The position numbers and the translations under genes were made by a program. DNA of 64,000 nt from Pseudomonas anguilliseptica (lineage in GTDB: Bacteria; Pseudomonadota; Gammaproteobacteria; Pseudomonadales; Pseudomonadaceae), in contig NZ_FNSC01000001.1 of assembly GCF_900105355.1 (NCBI RefSeq), forward strand, positions 3,162,001 through 3,226,000, written 5' to 3'. The notes under the pieces are model-generated. The model saw nothing but the letters and a program-made list of their open reading frames with translations, ran no database searches and was not told where the DNA came from. Positions within the stretch are counted from its first letter, which is position 1; every line of letters starts with the position of its first letter. Below are positions 46,449 through 56,300 of this stretch, piece after piece.

Positions 46449-48236
46449 ATGTTTTCACTCAATCGAACTGCCGCCGTGCTGCTGAGCCTGGCGTTACCCA
46501 TGGCCGGCCATGCGGCCTTGCCGGAAGAGCAGATCAAAGCCTCGATCCACCCGGAGTTGGCCGAGCACACCCAGCACTTCGCGCAGAAGGTCTACCAGGT
46601 GGCCGGCAACGTCTATTCGGCGGTTGGCTGGCAGCTGGGTAACGTGGCGATGATCGAGGCGCCGGAAGGGCTGATCATTATCGACACCGGCGAAGCGGTC
46701 AGCGAGTCGCGCAAGATCATGGCCGAGTTCCGCAAGATCAGCGACAAGCCGGTCAAGGCTGTGGTCTACACCCACTTCCATCCGGACCATATCAACGGTG
46801 TAAAGGCTTTTGTCACGGAAGAGCAGGTGCGCAGCGGCGAGGTGCAGATCATCGCCCACGAAACCCTGTTGGCCAATGTGGTGGCCCAGGGCGCGTTGGT
46901 CGGGCCGATTCTCTCGGTGCGTTCCGGTTACAGCTTCGGCGCCGGCCTGCCGGACAGTGACCACGAGCAGATGAACGCCGGGATCGGCCCGCTGGCCAAG
47001 GTCGAGGCTTCGACCTTTATCGCGCCGACCCTGACCTTCAAGGACAAGCTCGACACGCGTATCGCCGGCCTGGATCTGCAGTTTTTGCATGTGCCCAGCG
47101 AAGCGCCAGACGAAATCACCGTCTACCTGCCGGATAACCGCGTGCTGATCAGCGCCGAGGTGGAGCAGGGGCCAACCCTGCCGAATATCCACACCCTGCG
47201 CGGTACCAAGTTCCGCGACCCGGTGGTGTGGGTCGAGAGCCTGGACAGGCTGCGCGCCTACAAAGCCGAGCATATGGTGCCGCTGCACGGCCGCCCGGTC
47301 AGCGGACAGGATAAGGTCGAGGAAGTGCTGCGCATGACCCGCGACGGCATCGCCTATATCCACGACCAGAGCGTGCGCTGGATGAACAAGGGCCTGACTC
47401 CGGACGAACTGGTCGAGAAGGTCAAGCTGCCGCCGCATCTGGCCGGCTACACGCCCTATCTGCGCGAGTACTACGGCACGGTGAAACACAGCGTACGGCA
47501 GATCTACAACGGCTATCTGGGCTGGTTCCAGGGTGACCCGGTGGCCCTCGATCCGTTGCCGCCGAAAGACAAGGCCGAGCGGTTGATCGCCTTGATGGGG
47601 GGCCGGGAAAAACTGCTGCTGGCCGCCGGTGACGCCTACCTAAAAGGCGATTACCAATGGGCCGCCGAGCTTTCCAGCTACGCCATTCAGGCGGACAACG
47701 AGGACAAGCTGGCGCGTGATATCAAGGCGCGCAGCTTCCGTAAGCTGGGCTACGCCAGCATGAATATCAACTGGCGTAACTGGTACCTGATGAGCGCCAT
47801 GGAGCTGGAGGGCAAGCTGGCCGGTGAGGATGTCCAGCAGATGGCCGTGAGCATGCGCAGCGCGTTTCTCTCGGCGGATATGCTGCAAAACTTCCCGGCG
47901 CGGATATTCCTGCAGAACTGGATTACCCGTGTCGATCCGGACAAGGCCAATGATGTTGAGCTGACCCTGGGCTTCGGCTTCCCGGATATCGGCGAGCAGT
48001 GGGCGCTGGAAGTGCGCCGCGGTGTGGTGCAGTTGCACCAGGGCATCCCCGAGGGCACCACCCTTAAACTGACCCTCGACAAGACGTATCTGGACACTGT
48101 GATGAGTGGCGAGAACGGCCTGCTCAAAGGCGCGCTGCTGGGCGATGTAAAGGTCGATGGCAGTCTGCTGGAGATCAAGACCTTCCTTGGCTGCTTCGAT
48201 TTCAGCGATGAGCCGATTGCCCTGACGCTGCGCTAG
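46449..48236 (+). CDS. Alkylsulfatase, SdsA-type metallo-beta-lactamase fold
   Basis: 595 residues from ATG 46449 (MFSLNRTAAVLLSLALPMAGHA, a signal peptide). The zinc motif THFHPDH is at 108-114. Later parts correspond to the alkylsulfatase dimerisation domain (about 395-510) and a C-terminal SCP2-like domain (from about 515, IFLQNWITRVDP onward). Such enzymes hydrolyse alkyl sulfates like SDS in the periplasm. The zinc-site wording (HFHPDH, EAPDE) differs from classical SdsA1 (HSHADH), so it may be a subfamily with another substrate. A LysR gene is adjacent and divergent. Confidence 0.85.
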   Translation: MFSLNRTAAVLLSLALPMAGHAALPEEQIKASIHPELAEHTQHFAQKVYQVAGNVYSAVGWQLGNVAMIEAPEGLIIIDTGEAVSESRKIMAEFRKISDKPVKAVVYTHFHPDHINGVKAFVTEEQVRSGEVQIIAHETLLANVVAQGALVGPILSVRSGYSFGAGLPDSDHEQMNAGIGPLAKVEASTFIAPTLTFKDKLDTRIAGLDLQFLHVPSEAPDEITVYLPDNRVLISAEVEQGPTLPNIHTLRGTKFRDPVVWVESLDRLRAYKAEHMVPLHGRPVSGQDKVEEVLRMTRDGIAYIHDQSVRWMNKGLTPDELVEKVKLPPHLAGYTPYLREYYGTVKHSVRQIYNGYLGWFQGDPVALDPLPPKDKAERLIALMGGREKLLLAAGDAYLKGDYQWAAELSSYAIQADNEDKLARDIKARSFRKLGYASMNINWRNWYLMSAMELEGKLAGEDVQQMAVSMRSAFLSADMLQNFPARIFLQNWITRVDPDKANDVELTLGFGFPDIGEQWALEVRRGVVQLHQGIPEGTTLKLTLDKTYLDTVMSGENGLLKGALLGDVKVDGSLLEIKTFLGCFDFSDEPIALTLR

Positions 48237-48373
48237 CAGGTTTACAGCGGGCACTCGCAATGGGGGCCCGACAATGACCGCAACTGGAGCCTGTGCGCCT
48301 CAAACAAAGATCGGCAGGCACACCTTGGTCGGCACTGCATACTCAGCCCTCCCTTAATCGAGGAGTGTGCAAT

Positions 48374-48625
48374 ATGCATGTGTTGAGTTTTGCCAAAGGC
48401 GCGCTGGCGCTGTTCTGGTTGCTGGCGCTGGCCAATCTATTTGTTCCGCTGGGTGAGGCCAGGTACTGGCCGGTCAACCTGGCAGCTGTCAGCATCTTGG
48501 TGGCGCATGTGGGCGAGTTATTACTGTTCAAACAGCGCCTGCAGCAACGCCCTCAGGTGTGGTTGGATCGCGCGCAGGTCATGCTGTTCGGCATGTTGCA
48601 CCTGCAGGGGTTTCCCAAGCGCTAG
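48374..48625 (+). CDS. DUF1145 family small membrane protein
   Basis: 83 residues from ATG 48374, preceded by GAGGAG. Two hydrophobic segments (about 6-26 and 32-50) and a short cytoplasmic tail (LFGMLHLQGFPKR) match the DUF1145/YhhL family. The function is unknown. Confidence 0.75.
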   Translation: MHVLSFAKGALALFWLLALANLFVPLGEARYWPVNLAAVSILVAHVGELLLFKQRLQQRPQVWLDRAQVMLFGMLHLQGFPKR

Positions 48626-48776
48626 ACGTCTGCCGACGTTGCTTGTCCATAGCAAGAAGCCGTTCGGGGTGAAATAGGGTTGTCGATTTTATGACGCGGA
48701 CAGCGGGTTATTCGGCGCACAACAATCGGCAGCCCCGACTGTTTCGTCATGGCCTGCCTCAGAGTTGAACAGTCGC

Positions 48777-49415
48777 CTATACCTCCGTATCGCGATCGCT
48801 CATCAGCATCAGGCTGCGTGCAACTGCAATGGCGATAAACATCACCCCGGCCACGGCTTCCGCTCCGGCCAGTAAACGTGCCGCCGGAGCCAGGGCGTGA
48901 ATATCGCCGTAGCCTACGGTGGTGAGTGTGACCAGGCTGTAGTAGACAAAGTCATCCAACTGCAAGTTGCCGTGGCTACTCCAAAAGGCATCCGCCACCA
49001 GGCTGTTAATCATCTGATAGGCCATGGCAAATGCCAGTGCCAGCAGCAGATAAAAGGCCAGCAGGCCGTAAATCAACTCGCCAGTCACCGGGCGCTCGTG
49101 GGTAACGCGGTGAAACAGTGACGCGACCATCGCTAAGTAGAAAACGAACAAGCCGATGCCATGGGTTAGGTTCTCCGGGAGCTCAAGCATCTGCTCAATA
49201 CCCAATAGCGCCATATTGGTAAAGCCCAGGATCAACACCAGGCTCAGAAATATACGCTTGTGACGCAAGGTGTTAATCGCCGTGACAACCACCAGCAGCA
49301 GCGAAGTCCATTGCAGCCATAGTGGCGGCTGCGGCCAACCCATGACCATCACCAGCATTACACTGGCGCCGAACAGCAGGCGCAGGCGAAAGAGCAACAG
49401 AAATTTTTGCAACAC
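48777..49415 (-). CDS. Two-pore-type potassium channel domain protein
   Basis: 212 residues with about five to six hydrophobic segments. The pore signature TLTTVGYGD is followed by a last helix LLAGAEAVAGVMFIAIAVARSL. The four N-terminal helices make it longer than a simple two-helix channel; it has no RCK domain. It probably forms a tetrameric K+-selective ion channel in the inner membrane. It faces lapD divergently. Confidence 0.8.
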   Translation of the reverse strand: MLQKFLLLFRLRLLFGASVMLVMVMGWPQPPLWLQWTSLLLVVVTAINTLRHKRIFLSLVLILGFTNMALLGIEQMLELPENLTHGIGLFVFYLAMVASLFHRVTHERPVTGELIYGLLAFYLLLALAFAMAYQMINSLVADAFWSSHGNLQLDDFVYYSLVTLTTVGYGDIHALAPAARLLAGAEAVAGVMFIAIAVARSLMLMSDRDTEV

Positions 49416-49719
49416 GGGTCAATCTCCACGTTCAGGCGTGTTCGTTGTGCTGTTGTCCGAACCATTGAGCACGGAGCTGGGGCGGTAATGCCGATCGGGG
49501 GCGGACGATGTGTGGATTTAACCCGGCCCCTCCATCATTGTTCTTCGCCCAGCAGGGCTATGCTAAGCGCCGGCATGATAAACCCTGAGTCGTGCCCGTG
49601 TGTGAACGCAACATCCCTGAGTGTTCATCTGCAAGGTTTTAATCCTAAGCAGGTTCCCGTGACGTTTGTGTGGGAAAATGCGCGCAGAGTTGCCTTGTTG
49701 CATTCGTTAGGAACCCTTG
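49416..49719. other. Gene-free region upstream of lapD
   Basis: About 300 bp without a convincing gene. In several pseudomonads the lapG protease gene lies directly upstream of lapD; no lapG-like frame is seen here. The AGGAA before the lapD start is the only signal identified. Confidence 0.5.
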
Positions 49720-50649
49720 ATGTCGTTGTTCAAGCAGTTGTTTATCGCCATCTGTGTGCTGATGTTGGTGAATTTCACCGGCAGTTTTCTGGTCAGCGTC
49801 GAGAGCTCGCGTGAGCAACAGGTCAACCAGCTGCGTGCCCATGCCCAGGATGCCGCCACAGCACTGGGCTTGTCGCTCAGCCCGCATGTCAACGATACCG
49901 CGATGATCGAGTTGATGGTCAGCTCGATTTTCGACAGTGGCTACTTTGAAAGCATTCGTGTGACCGATCCTGCCACTGGCGAGCTGTTAGTCGAGCGCAG
50001 CGGCGTGCCGGTCAGCGGCGAAGCGCCGCAATGGTTTGCCCAACTGGTGGATCTGGAGGCCGCACAGGGTGATGCGATTGTCAGTGACGGCTGGCGGCAA
50101 GCCGCGCAGGTGCAGGTGATCAGCCATCCACTGTTTGCCGTCGGTAAGCTCTGGCAGAGCCCTCTGGGCAATCTGCTGTGGCTGACCCTCAGCGGCGTGT
50201 TGTGTATTGCTCTGGGTGTGCTGCTGCTCAAGCGTCAGTTGCGCCCGCTGGACTATATGGTTGCGCAGTCCAATGCAATTGCCCGCCGTGAATTCCTCAG
50301 CCTGCCGGAACTGCCGAAAACCCCCGAGTTTCGCCGGGTGGTCAACGCCATGAACCAGATGGTTGGCAAGCTTAAGGCATTGTTTGCCGAGGAGGCCGCG
50401 CGTAGCGAAGTGCTGCGTGCCGAAGCCTATCAGGACAGCCTGACCGGGCTGGCAAACCGGCGCTATTTCGATTTGCAGCTGCATGCGCGGCTTAACGTTG
50501 AGGAGCAGGCCTGCAGCGGTTACCTGCTGTTGCTGCGGGTTAATGACCTAAGCGGCCTTAATCTGCGTTTAGGCGGTCAGCGTACCGATCAGCTGCTGGT
50601 CAGCGTCGCCGAGCAACTGCAGCAGCTCAGTCGGGGGCGTTTTGTATTA
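49720..50649 (+). pseudogene. lapD: lapD, 5' part (interrupted by IS630 copy C)
   Basis: Starts at ATG 49720 with AGGAA upstream. MSLFKQLFIAICVLMLVNFTGSFLVS is the first membrane helix. A periplasmic LapD_MoxY_N domain follows, then a second helix (LLWLTLSGVLCIALGVLLL), a HAMP segment (RQLRPLDYMVAQSNAIARREF) and most of a GGDEF domain (DSLTGLANRRYFDLQL). LapD is the inner-membrane c-di-GMP receptor that sequesters the LapG protease. The frame runs through the target TA at 50648-50649 into the element and stops shortly after. Joined to 51836 without the element it reads FVLARNRGGEFALLAPG, restoring the gene exactly. Confidence 0.93.
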
Positions 50650-51833
50650 GTGAGCTGTCTGTAAAATTCGTTAATCCAATGCCGAGCCAGTATACTGCGC
50701 GCTCTATCGTCATGAATTGAGCTCCCATATGGCCCGGCCAGCAGCCCCATTCTTCTTGAGTCCCAGTGATGCCGACATGCTGCAAGGCTGGTTACGCATG
50801 GGATCGCTGCCTCAGAGCATCGGCCAGCGGGCCAGAATTCTGTTGCTGCTGGCCAACGGTCTCACGCCCAAGGAGATCAGCGAGCAGCTGCAAGTCTCTG
50901 CGCCAGTGGTCTTCAAATGGCGTAAACGCTACCAGGAGACCGGTCTGGAGGGGCTGAGTGACCTGCGGCGCAGTGGAGCGCCTCGCAAGCTCAACGAAGC
51001 GAAGATCAAGGAAATCCTGACGCTGACGACCCAGCGAGTCCCGCGCGAAGCTACCCACTGGAGCCTACGGTTGATGGCCAAGTACGCTGGGGTCAGCATC
51101 TGGCAGGTCGCACAGGTGTGGGCTGCTGCCGACCTCAAGCCGCACCGGTTGAAAACCTTCAAGATCAGTAACGACCCGCACTTTGCAGACAAAGTGGTCG
51201 ATGTCGTCGGGCTCTATTTGAATCCGCCCGACAACGCCCTGGTGCTATCTGTTGACGAAAAAACACAGATCCAGGCGCTGGACCGCACACAGCCCATGCT
51301 GCCGCTCAAGCCCGGGCAGATTGAGCGGCGGACGCATGACTATAAGCGCCACGGTACGGCCAGTCTGTACGCAGCCTTTGACATCCTGACGGGTAAGGTC
51401 ATCGGCCGTATCACCCAGCGGCACAGGGCCAAGGAGTTTTTGGAGTTCCTTCGACAGATCGACCGCAGCACCCCCGCCGAGCTGGACCTGCATGTAATTC
51501 TGGACAACAGCTCGACTCACAAGACCGCTGCCGTCAGGGAATGGCTGGAGAAGCATCCCCGTTTCAAGCTGCACTTCACACCGACCAGCGCCTCGTGGCT
51601 GAACGCCGTGGAGGGCTGGTTTGCGCAACTGGAAAGACGGGCGCTTTATCGTGATGCCTTCAGCAGCGTGGCTGACCTGAGAGCGGCGATACGTCGCTTC
51701 ATTGAGGCTCATAACGAACATTCGGCTAAGCCGTTCCGCTGGAGCAAAACGGCTGAGTCGATTATCAGCTCCGTGCATCGAGCAAAGCTGGCTGTAATTC
51801 GGAATGAGTTATTGGATTAACCAGACAGGCCAC
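50650..51833 (+). mobile_element. IS630-family element, copy C (complete, 1184 bp)
   Basis: The left end is GTGAGCTGTCTGT and the right end, inverted, GTGGCCTGTCTGG. TA is duplicated at 50648-50649 and 51834-51835. Removing the element and one TA restores lapD precisely, so this is a clean and probably recent insertion. Confidence 0.97.
50717..51820 (+). CDS. IS630-family transposase (copy C)
   Basis: 367 residues, the same protein as copy A, with the DDE residues in LSVDEKTQ, LDNSSTHK and NAVEGWF. Full length; it reads in the same direction as the interrupted lapD. Confidence 0.95.
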   Translation: MSSHMARPAAPFFLSPSDADMLQGWLRMGSLPQSIGQRARILLLLANGLTPKEISEQLQVSAPVVFKWRKRYQETGLEGLSDLRRSGAPRKLNEAKIKEILTLTTQRVPREATHWSLRLMAKYAGVSIWQVAQVWAAADLKPHRLKTFKISNDPHFADKVVDVVGLYLNPPDNALVLSVDEKTQIQALDRTQPMLPLKPGQIERRTHDYKRHGTASLYAAFDILTGKVIGRITQRHRAKEFLEFLRQIDRSTPAELDLHVILDNSSTHKTAAVREWLEKHPRFKLHFTPTSASWLNAVEGWFAQLERRALYRDAFSSVADLRAAIRRFIEAHNEHSAKPFRWSKTAESIISSVHRAKLAVIRNELLD

Positions 51834-52840
51834 TAGCGCGTAACCGTGGTGGTGAGTTCGCTCTACTGGCGCCGGGTCTTGCCCGTAGTGAAGTCCAACA
51901 ACTGGCCGAGCAGCTTGAGCAGACCCTGCACAGCCTGCAGCAGACCGGTGCCAGCGACTGTTTGCCTGTGGCCCACATCGGTTTGACCAGCTTTGCCCCA
52001 GGCGCGGCCGAAGATGAGCTGTACCGAGCGTTGGATGCGGCTTTGGCTCTTGCTGCCTGTCAGGTGCAGCCGAGTTGGGCGTTCAATGAATTGGCCGAGC
52101 AAGCGCTGGTCGTGGACGAGAGGCAAAGTTGGTACAACCTGCTGGATCAGGCGCTGAAGCATGGCCGCATTCAATTGTTCTTCCAGCCGGTGGTGGCTGC
52201 CGACGAGCCCGCGCGGGTGCTGCACCACAAAGTGTTGGCGCGGGTAATTGATGAGCAGGGTGGGGTGATTCCCGCCGGGCGTTTTCTGCCCTGGGTGGAG
52301 CGTTTCGGTTGGGCGGCGAGACTGGATCGGGCCATGCTCGGTCTGGTGTTGACGCAACTGCAAAGTCATCAGGCTGCCGTTGCGCTGAGCCTGTCTGGCA
52401 GTACCCTGCGTGAACCGCAGGCTCTGGCGGAGTTGTATGCCCTGTTGCAGCAATACCGGCAACTGGGGCCGCGCCTGACCCTGGAGCTGGATGAAGACCA
52501 GTTGCCTGATCAGGCCGCGTTGGAAAGCCTGACCCAGCGTCTGCACAGCCTGGGTTTTGGCCTCGGTTTGCAGCACTTTGGTGGGCGCTTCAGCATGATC
52601 GGCAACCTGGCCAAGCTTGGCCTCGGTTACCTCAAAGTCGATGGCAGCTTTATCCGCGATATCGACCAGGAAAATGACAAGCGCCTGTTTATCGAAGCCA
52701 TGCAGCGTGCAGCTAACAGCATAGATCTGCCACTGATTGCCGAACGAGTTGAAACCGAAGGGGAGTGGCAGGTACTGCGCGCCATGGCTATCAACGGCGT
52801 ACAGGGGCGTCTATTTGGTGAGCCGGGACCTTGGCGCTAG
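51834..52840 (+). pseudogene. lapD: lapD, 3' part (end of GGDEF plus EAL domain)
   Basis: Continues the lapD frame from ARNRGGEFALLAPGLARSE. The GGDEF motif is degenerate (RGGEF), and the EAL domain has KVL in place of EAL (LHHKVLARVIDEQG), as in other LapD proteins that bind but do not make or degrade c-di-GMP. The EAL part ends IAERVETEGEWQVLRAM...LFGEPGPWR. An internal ATG at 51962 could start a soluble EAL fragment, but it would lack the membrane and periplasmic output parts. Confidence 0.93.
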
Positions 52841-52855
52841 CGCTATCAGCCTTCT

Positions 52856-52877
52856 AGGAGCGGGCTTGTCCGCGAAC
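52856..52877. repeat. Half REP-like motif
   Basis: AGGAGCGGGCTTGTCCGCGAA is one arm of a REP type common in pseudomonads. No partner arm is nearby. Confidence 0.35.
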
Positions 52878-52927
52878 TGCTCTTAGACCGACGCGGCAAC
52901 AGCTCTGAATAGCTGGCCCAGTCAGGG

Positions 52928-53266
52928 TTAGATCAGCTCCGACTCATCGTCGTTGATCAGTCGATGTAAACCACCCAAGGCGTCTCGTGCCTTGCTACGG
53001 CCGACCAGCTTGCCCTGCGCTGCTTCTGGTAGATCAGTAATACGCACCACACCCTTGCGGATCAGTACGGTAATCAGGTCTTCCAGTACCCGGATCATAT
53101 CCAGGTCACTTTGCTTGAGCTGCAGCAGGCTGCTTTCTACCGTTTGGTTGGCATACCAGGCTTCAGCCTCCTGGCTATCCGCCAGGAGCTCACCATCCAT
53201 ACCTTCGAAAGGCGCTGCCTCAACCTGCTGCAAATTGCCCCAGGCATCACGCTTTACATACAACAT
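52928..53266 (-). CDS. Small conserved Pseudomonas protein (tryptophan-synthase-beta-like annotation)
   Basis: 112 residues from ATG 53266, preceded by AAGGAA. It begins MLYVKRDAWGNLQQVEAAPFEGMDGELLADSQE. The central helix LQLKQSDLDMIRVLEDLITVLIRKGVVRITDLPEAAQGKL resembles small Pseudomonas proteins often labelled tryptophan synthase subunit beta-like. It lacks any PLP-enzyme fold, so that label says nothing about function. It lies downstream of the adhesin gene on the same strand, separated by a terminator. Confidence 0.7.
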   Translation of the reverse strand: MLYVKRDAWGNLQQVEAAPFEGMDGELLADSQEAEAWYANQTVESSLLQLKQSDLDMIRVLEDLITVLIRKGVVRITDLPEAAQGKLVGRSKARDALGGLHRLINDDESELI

Positions 53267-53303
53267 CGACCGTTCCTTGCCTTGTTGGCCGCCCTGAATA
53301 AAC

Positions 53304-53331
53304 AACCCCGCTTCCTTATGGTAGCGGGGTT
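53304..53331 (-). terminator. Terminator of the adhesin gene
   Basis: AACCCCGC (53304-53311) pairs with GCGGGGTT (53324-53331). On the minus strand the hairpin ends GGGGTTGTTTATT, directly after the adhesin stop. Confidence 0.85.
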
Positions 53332-53338
53332 GCGGTCA

Positions 53339-56300
53339 TCAGTTATGGTCGATTTTGATCAGTGGGTCGGCACCGGCAATCAGAGAGTTGACCAGATCAG
53401 CCTGGCTGAGATTGCCAGGATTGATATTGAAATTACCGCCGCTGCCGTTCTCCAGCTTGATGGTTACATCGGGGCTACCACCAGCGCCGAATTGGCCTGT
53501 AGTACTGATCTGCAGCGTTGAAGTTGCAGTATCGACGCGCAGGTAATTGAGAATATTGCCGTCATTCTCGCCTTGCAGCAGATCGTGCAAATCAATACGG
53601 TCACCTTCGCTGGCGTTGAAGTCCCGGACAATATCCCGACCACCCGCAGTGTTCAGATCACCGCGTTGCCAGAGGAACAAATCCTTACCTGTACCGCCAG
53701 TCAGCGTGTCGTTACCGAGACCGCCGCGCAGAATGTCGTCTCCGGCACCGCCATTGAGAATATCGTTGCCGGATTCACCATTGAGGAAGTCATTCCCTGC
53801 ATCGCCATTCAAGGTATCGTTGCCAAGCCCGCCGTAAAGATGATCGTTCCCGGCACCACCGTTGAGGGTGTCATTACCGTTATACCCACGAATGAGGTCA
53901 TTGCCCGTTGTACCGGTGAGTGTGTCGTTGCCGGAGGTCGCATTAGTCAGCGTATTAGTGGTTTCACTAACGGTTATGCTGAACGATTGCGAGCTGCTGG
54001 TTGTGTGGTTGTTAGCTGTTTCTGTGGCAGTGCCGGTTAGCGTCAGGTTCAACGTACCGGTATAGCCAGCAGGCGGCAGCAGATGCAGGTTGTTCAGGTC
54101 GCTGGCAGTCAGCGTCCAGCTGCCGTTGCCATTATCTGTACCTGCGCTCAGGCGTGCGCCTGCAGGAAGACCAGAAAGCACTAGGCCTAAAGTTTCGGAG
54201 CCATCCTTATCAGCCAGTTGTGCCGCAAGTGATAGCGCTATCGGTGCACCGTATAGCGTGGCGCTACCACTTTGGGTGAAGCTGGCCTTCGCTAAGGACA
54301 GCGATGAGTCCTTGGACGAGTCACCACCGTTTAGCACCAACCAACTAAAACTGTAATTACCACTTTGCGTCGCGGTATAGCTGAAGCTGCCATTGCTGGT
54401 GAGGCTAGGGAATTTGGATTCAGAAGAGTCAACTAGGAAGGTTTCGCGACTGGCATTTGGGCCTGTAACGATGACTACAACCAAATCGTTATAGCCACTC
54501 TGTACTTCGTTTGTGAGGCTTTCACCATTGGTAAAGGCGAAGTTCCACTTAACCGTGGTTCCATTTGCCATGTCGTAGTCGGAGTGCGTGACTTTACCGT
54601 CAACGACATTGACATTGACATTGCCGTTGTGGTTGACGTTTGGTCCCGTTGGGTTGAAACGGCCATCCAGGAACCCCGATGTAAGACCCAGCTCTGCTTC
54701 CAAGTCAGCTTGTGAGATACCGTTTCCTGCATCGAACGCTACAGTGTTGATCGCCGTATCGGTGCTGCCTGTCGAGATAACAGTGGCGCCTGGATTGAGT
54801 GCGAAAATATTCGCAACTGGCGATAGCAGCGGGTCATCCGCTTGCGGTGTGACCGTCACGGTAACTTGGGAGCTCGAAGTCCCACCCTTGCCATCACTGA
54901 CGCTGTACTGAATCAGCGCTGTGCCGCTGAAGTTGCCGGTTGGAGTAAAGCTCAGGGTGTTGTCGGCATTGACTACCACGGTACCGTTACTGGCTGTAGC
55001 CCCTGTAACGATCAGGCTGTCGCCATCGACGTCAGTATCATTAGCCAGCACATTGATGGTAACGGGCGTGTCTTCATTGGTTGTAGCGCTATCGGCAACT
55101 GCCGCAGGTGCATCGTTGACCGCTTTGACGCCGACTGTCACCGTTGCAGTGGACAGGCCACCCAGGCCATCACTCACGGTGTAAGTAAAGGTGGCCGCAC
55201 CGTTGTAGTTGGCGTCAGGGGTAAACACCACGTTGCCGCCAATCAGCGCGACGCTGCCATGCGTCGCCCCTTGCACACTGATGATGTTGATCGGGTTGCC
55301 ATCCGGATCCGTATCATTACCCAACAGAGTCGCTGGGCTGATGGTAAGAGCCTGATCTTCGTTGGTGACCAGGGCTGGGATTTCATTTTGTAGCGCACTG
55401 CCTCCCAATACGCTGTAGGAGCCGCCTTGCGGGCGAAGTTCAACAGTCAGTTGAGCCGCTCCACCCTGATCCCAGTAGACGATTTCGATTTGCTGAGCCC
55501 CACCCTGTGGAACGGTAAAGGTCAGAGACTCTCGAGCGGTCGCACCTTGGTTGCCGTTGTATTCGGCAACCGTCTGACCGTTGATGCGGATGCTGTAACC
55601 ATCATCTGCAGTTACGCGGAACTGATAAGTACCAGCGGCCAGGTTAACGATACCGTTGAGTTTGAGGATGGCATCGGAGGTATTTGCCGGATCAGTTGAC
55701 AAGCTGCCAGCATCAGCTTTGAGGAAGGTTTGCAGGCTGGTGCCGTTACCCAAGACGTCATTGCTCACCGGCCCGTAGTTCAGGTTGGTGGCTGTGAAGG
55801 TGGCAGTAGGTGCGCGGCCATTGATGAAGGTTTCAACCTGGCTGAGGCTGGTCAGGTTGGCGCCGTTAGTCCCTTCGTTGTAGCCAAAGTACTGACCAAC
55901 CAGCCCGGAAACCAGGTAGTTGTCGTTACTGGCAATTGGGTCACTATTGAGGTTCAGGCTGCCAGCACCACCTGCATTGCCGGCCAAATCGGTATAGCTA
56001 CCTGCAGGTAGGCTGACGCTCGGCGAACCGCCTCCTGTTGAGGTGAAAGTCGCCGTCCAGATGGCCGAGTTACCTGTCGACTGCACGAGATTACTGATCG
56101 TGCCGCCTGTAGGAACGATGTCACCTGCTGTAAAGCCAGTGACCGATTCGCTGAACGTAAAGGTCAGTGTTGTGGCCTCCCCGACCGACAGATTGCTGTC
56201 GTTGGTGCTGATGACAACGCTTGGGCCGCTGGTGTCGATGGTGACTTCACCGCTGGTGATATCGGTGGTGGTGTTGCTGGCGGCATCGGTGACGTCATAG

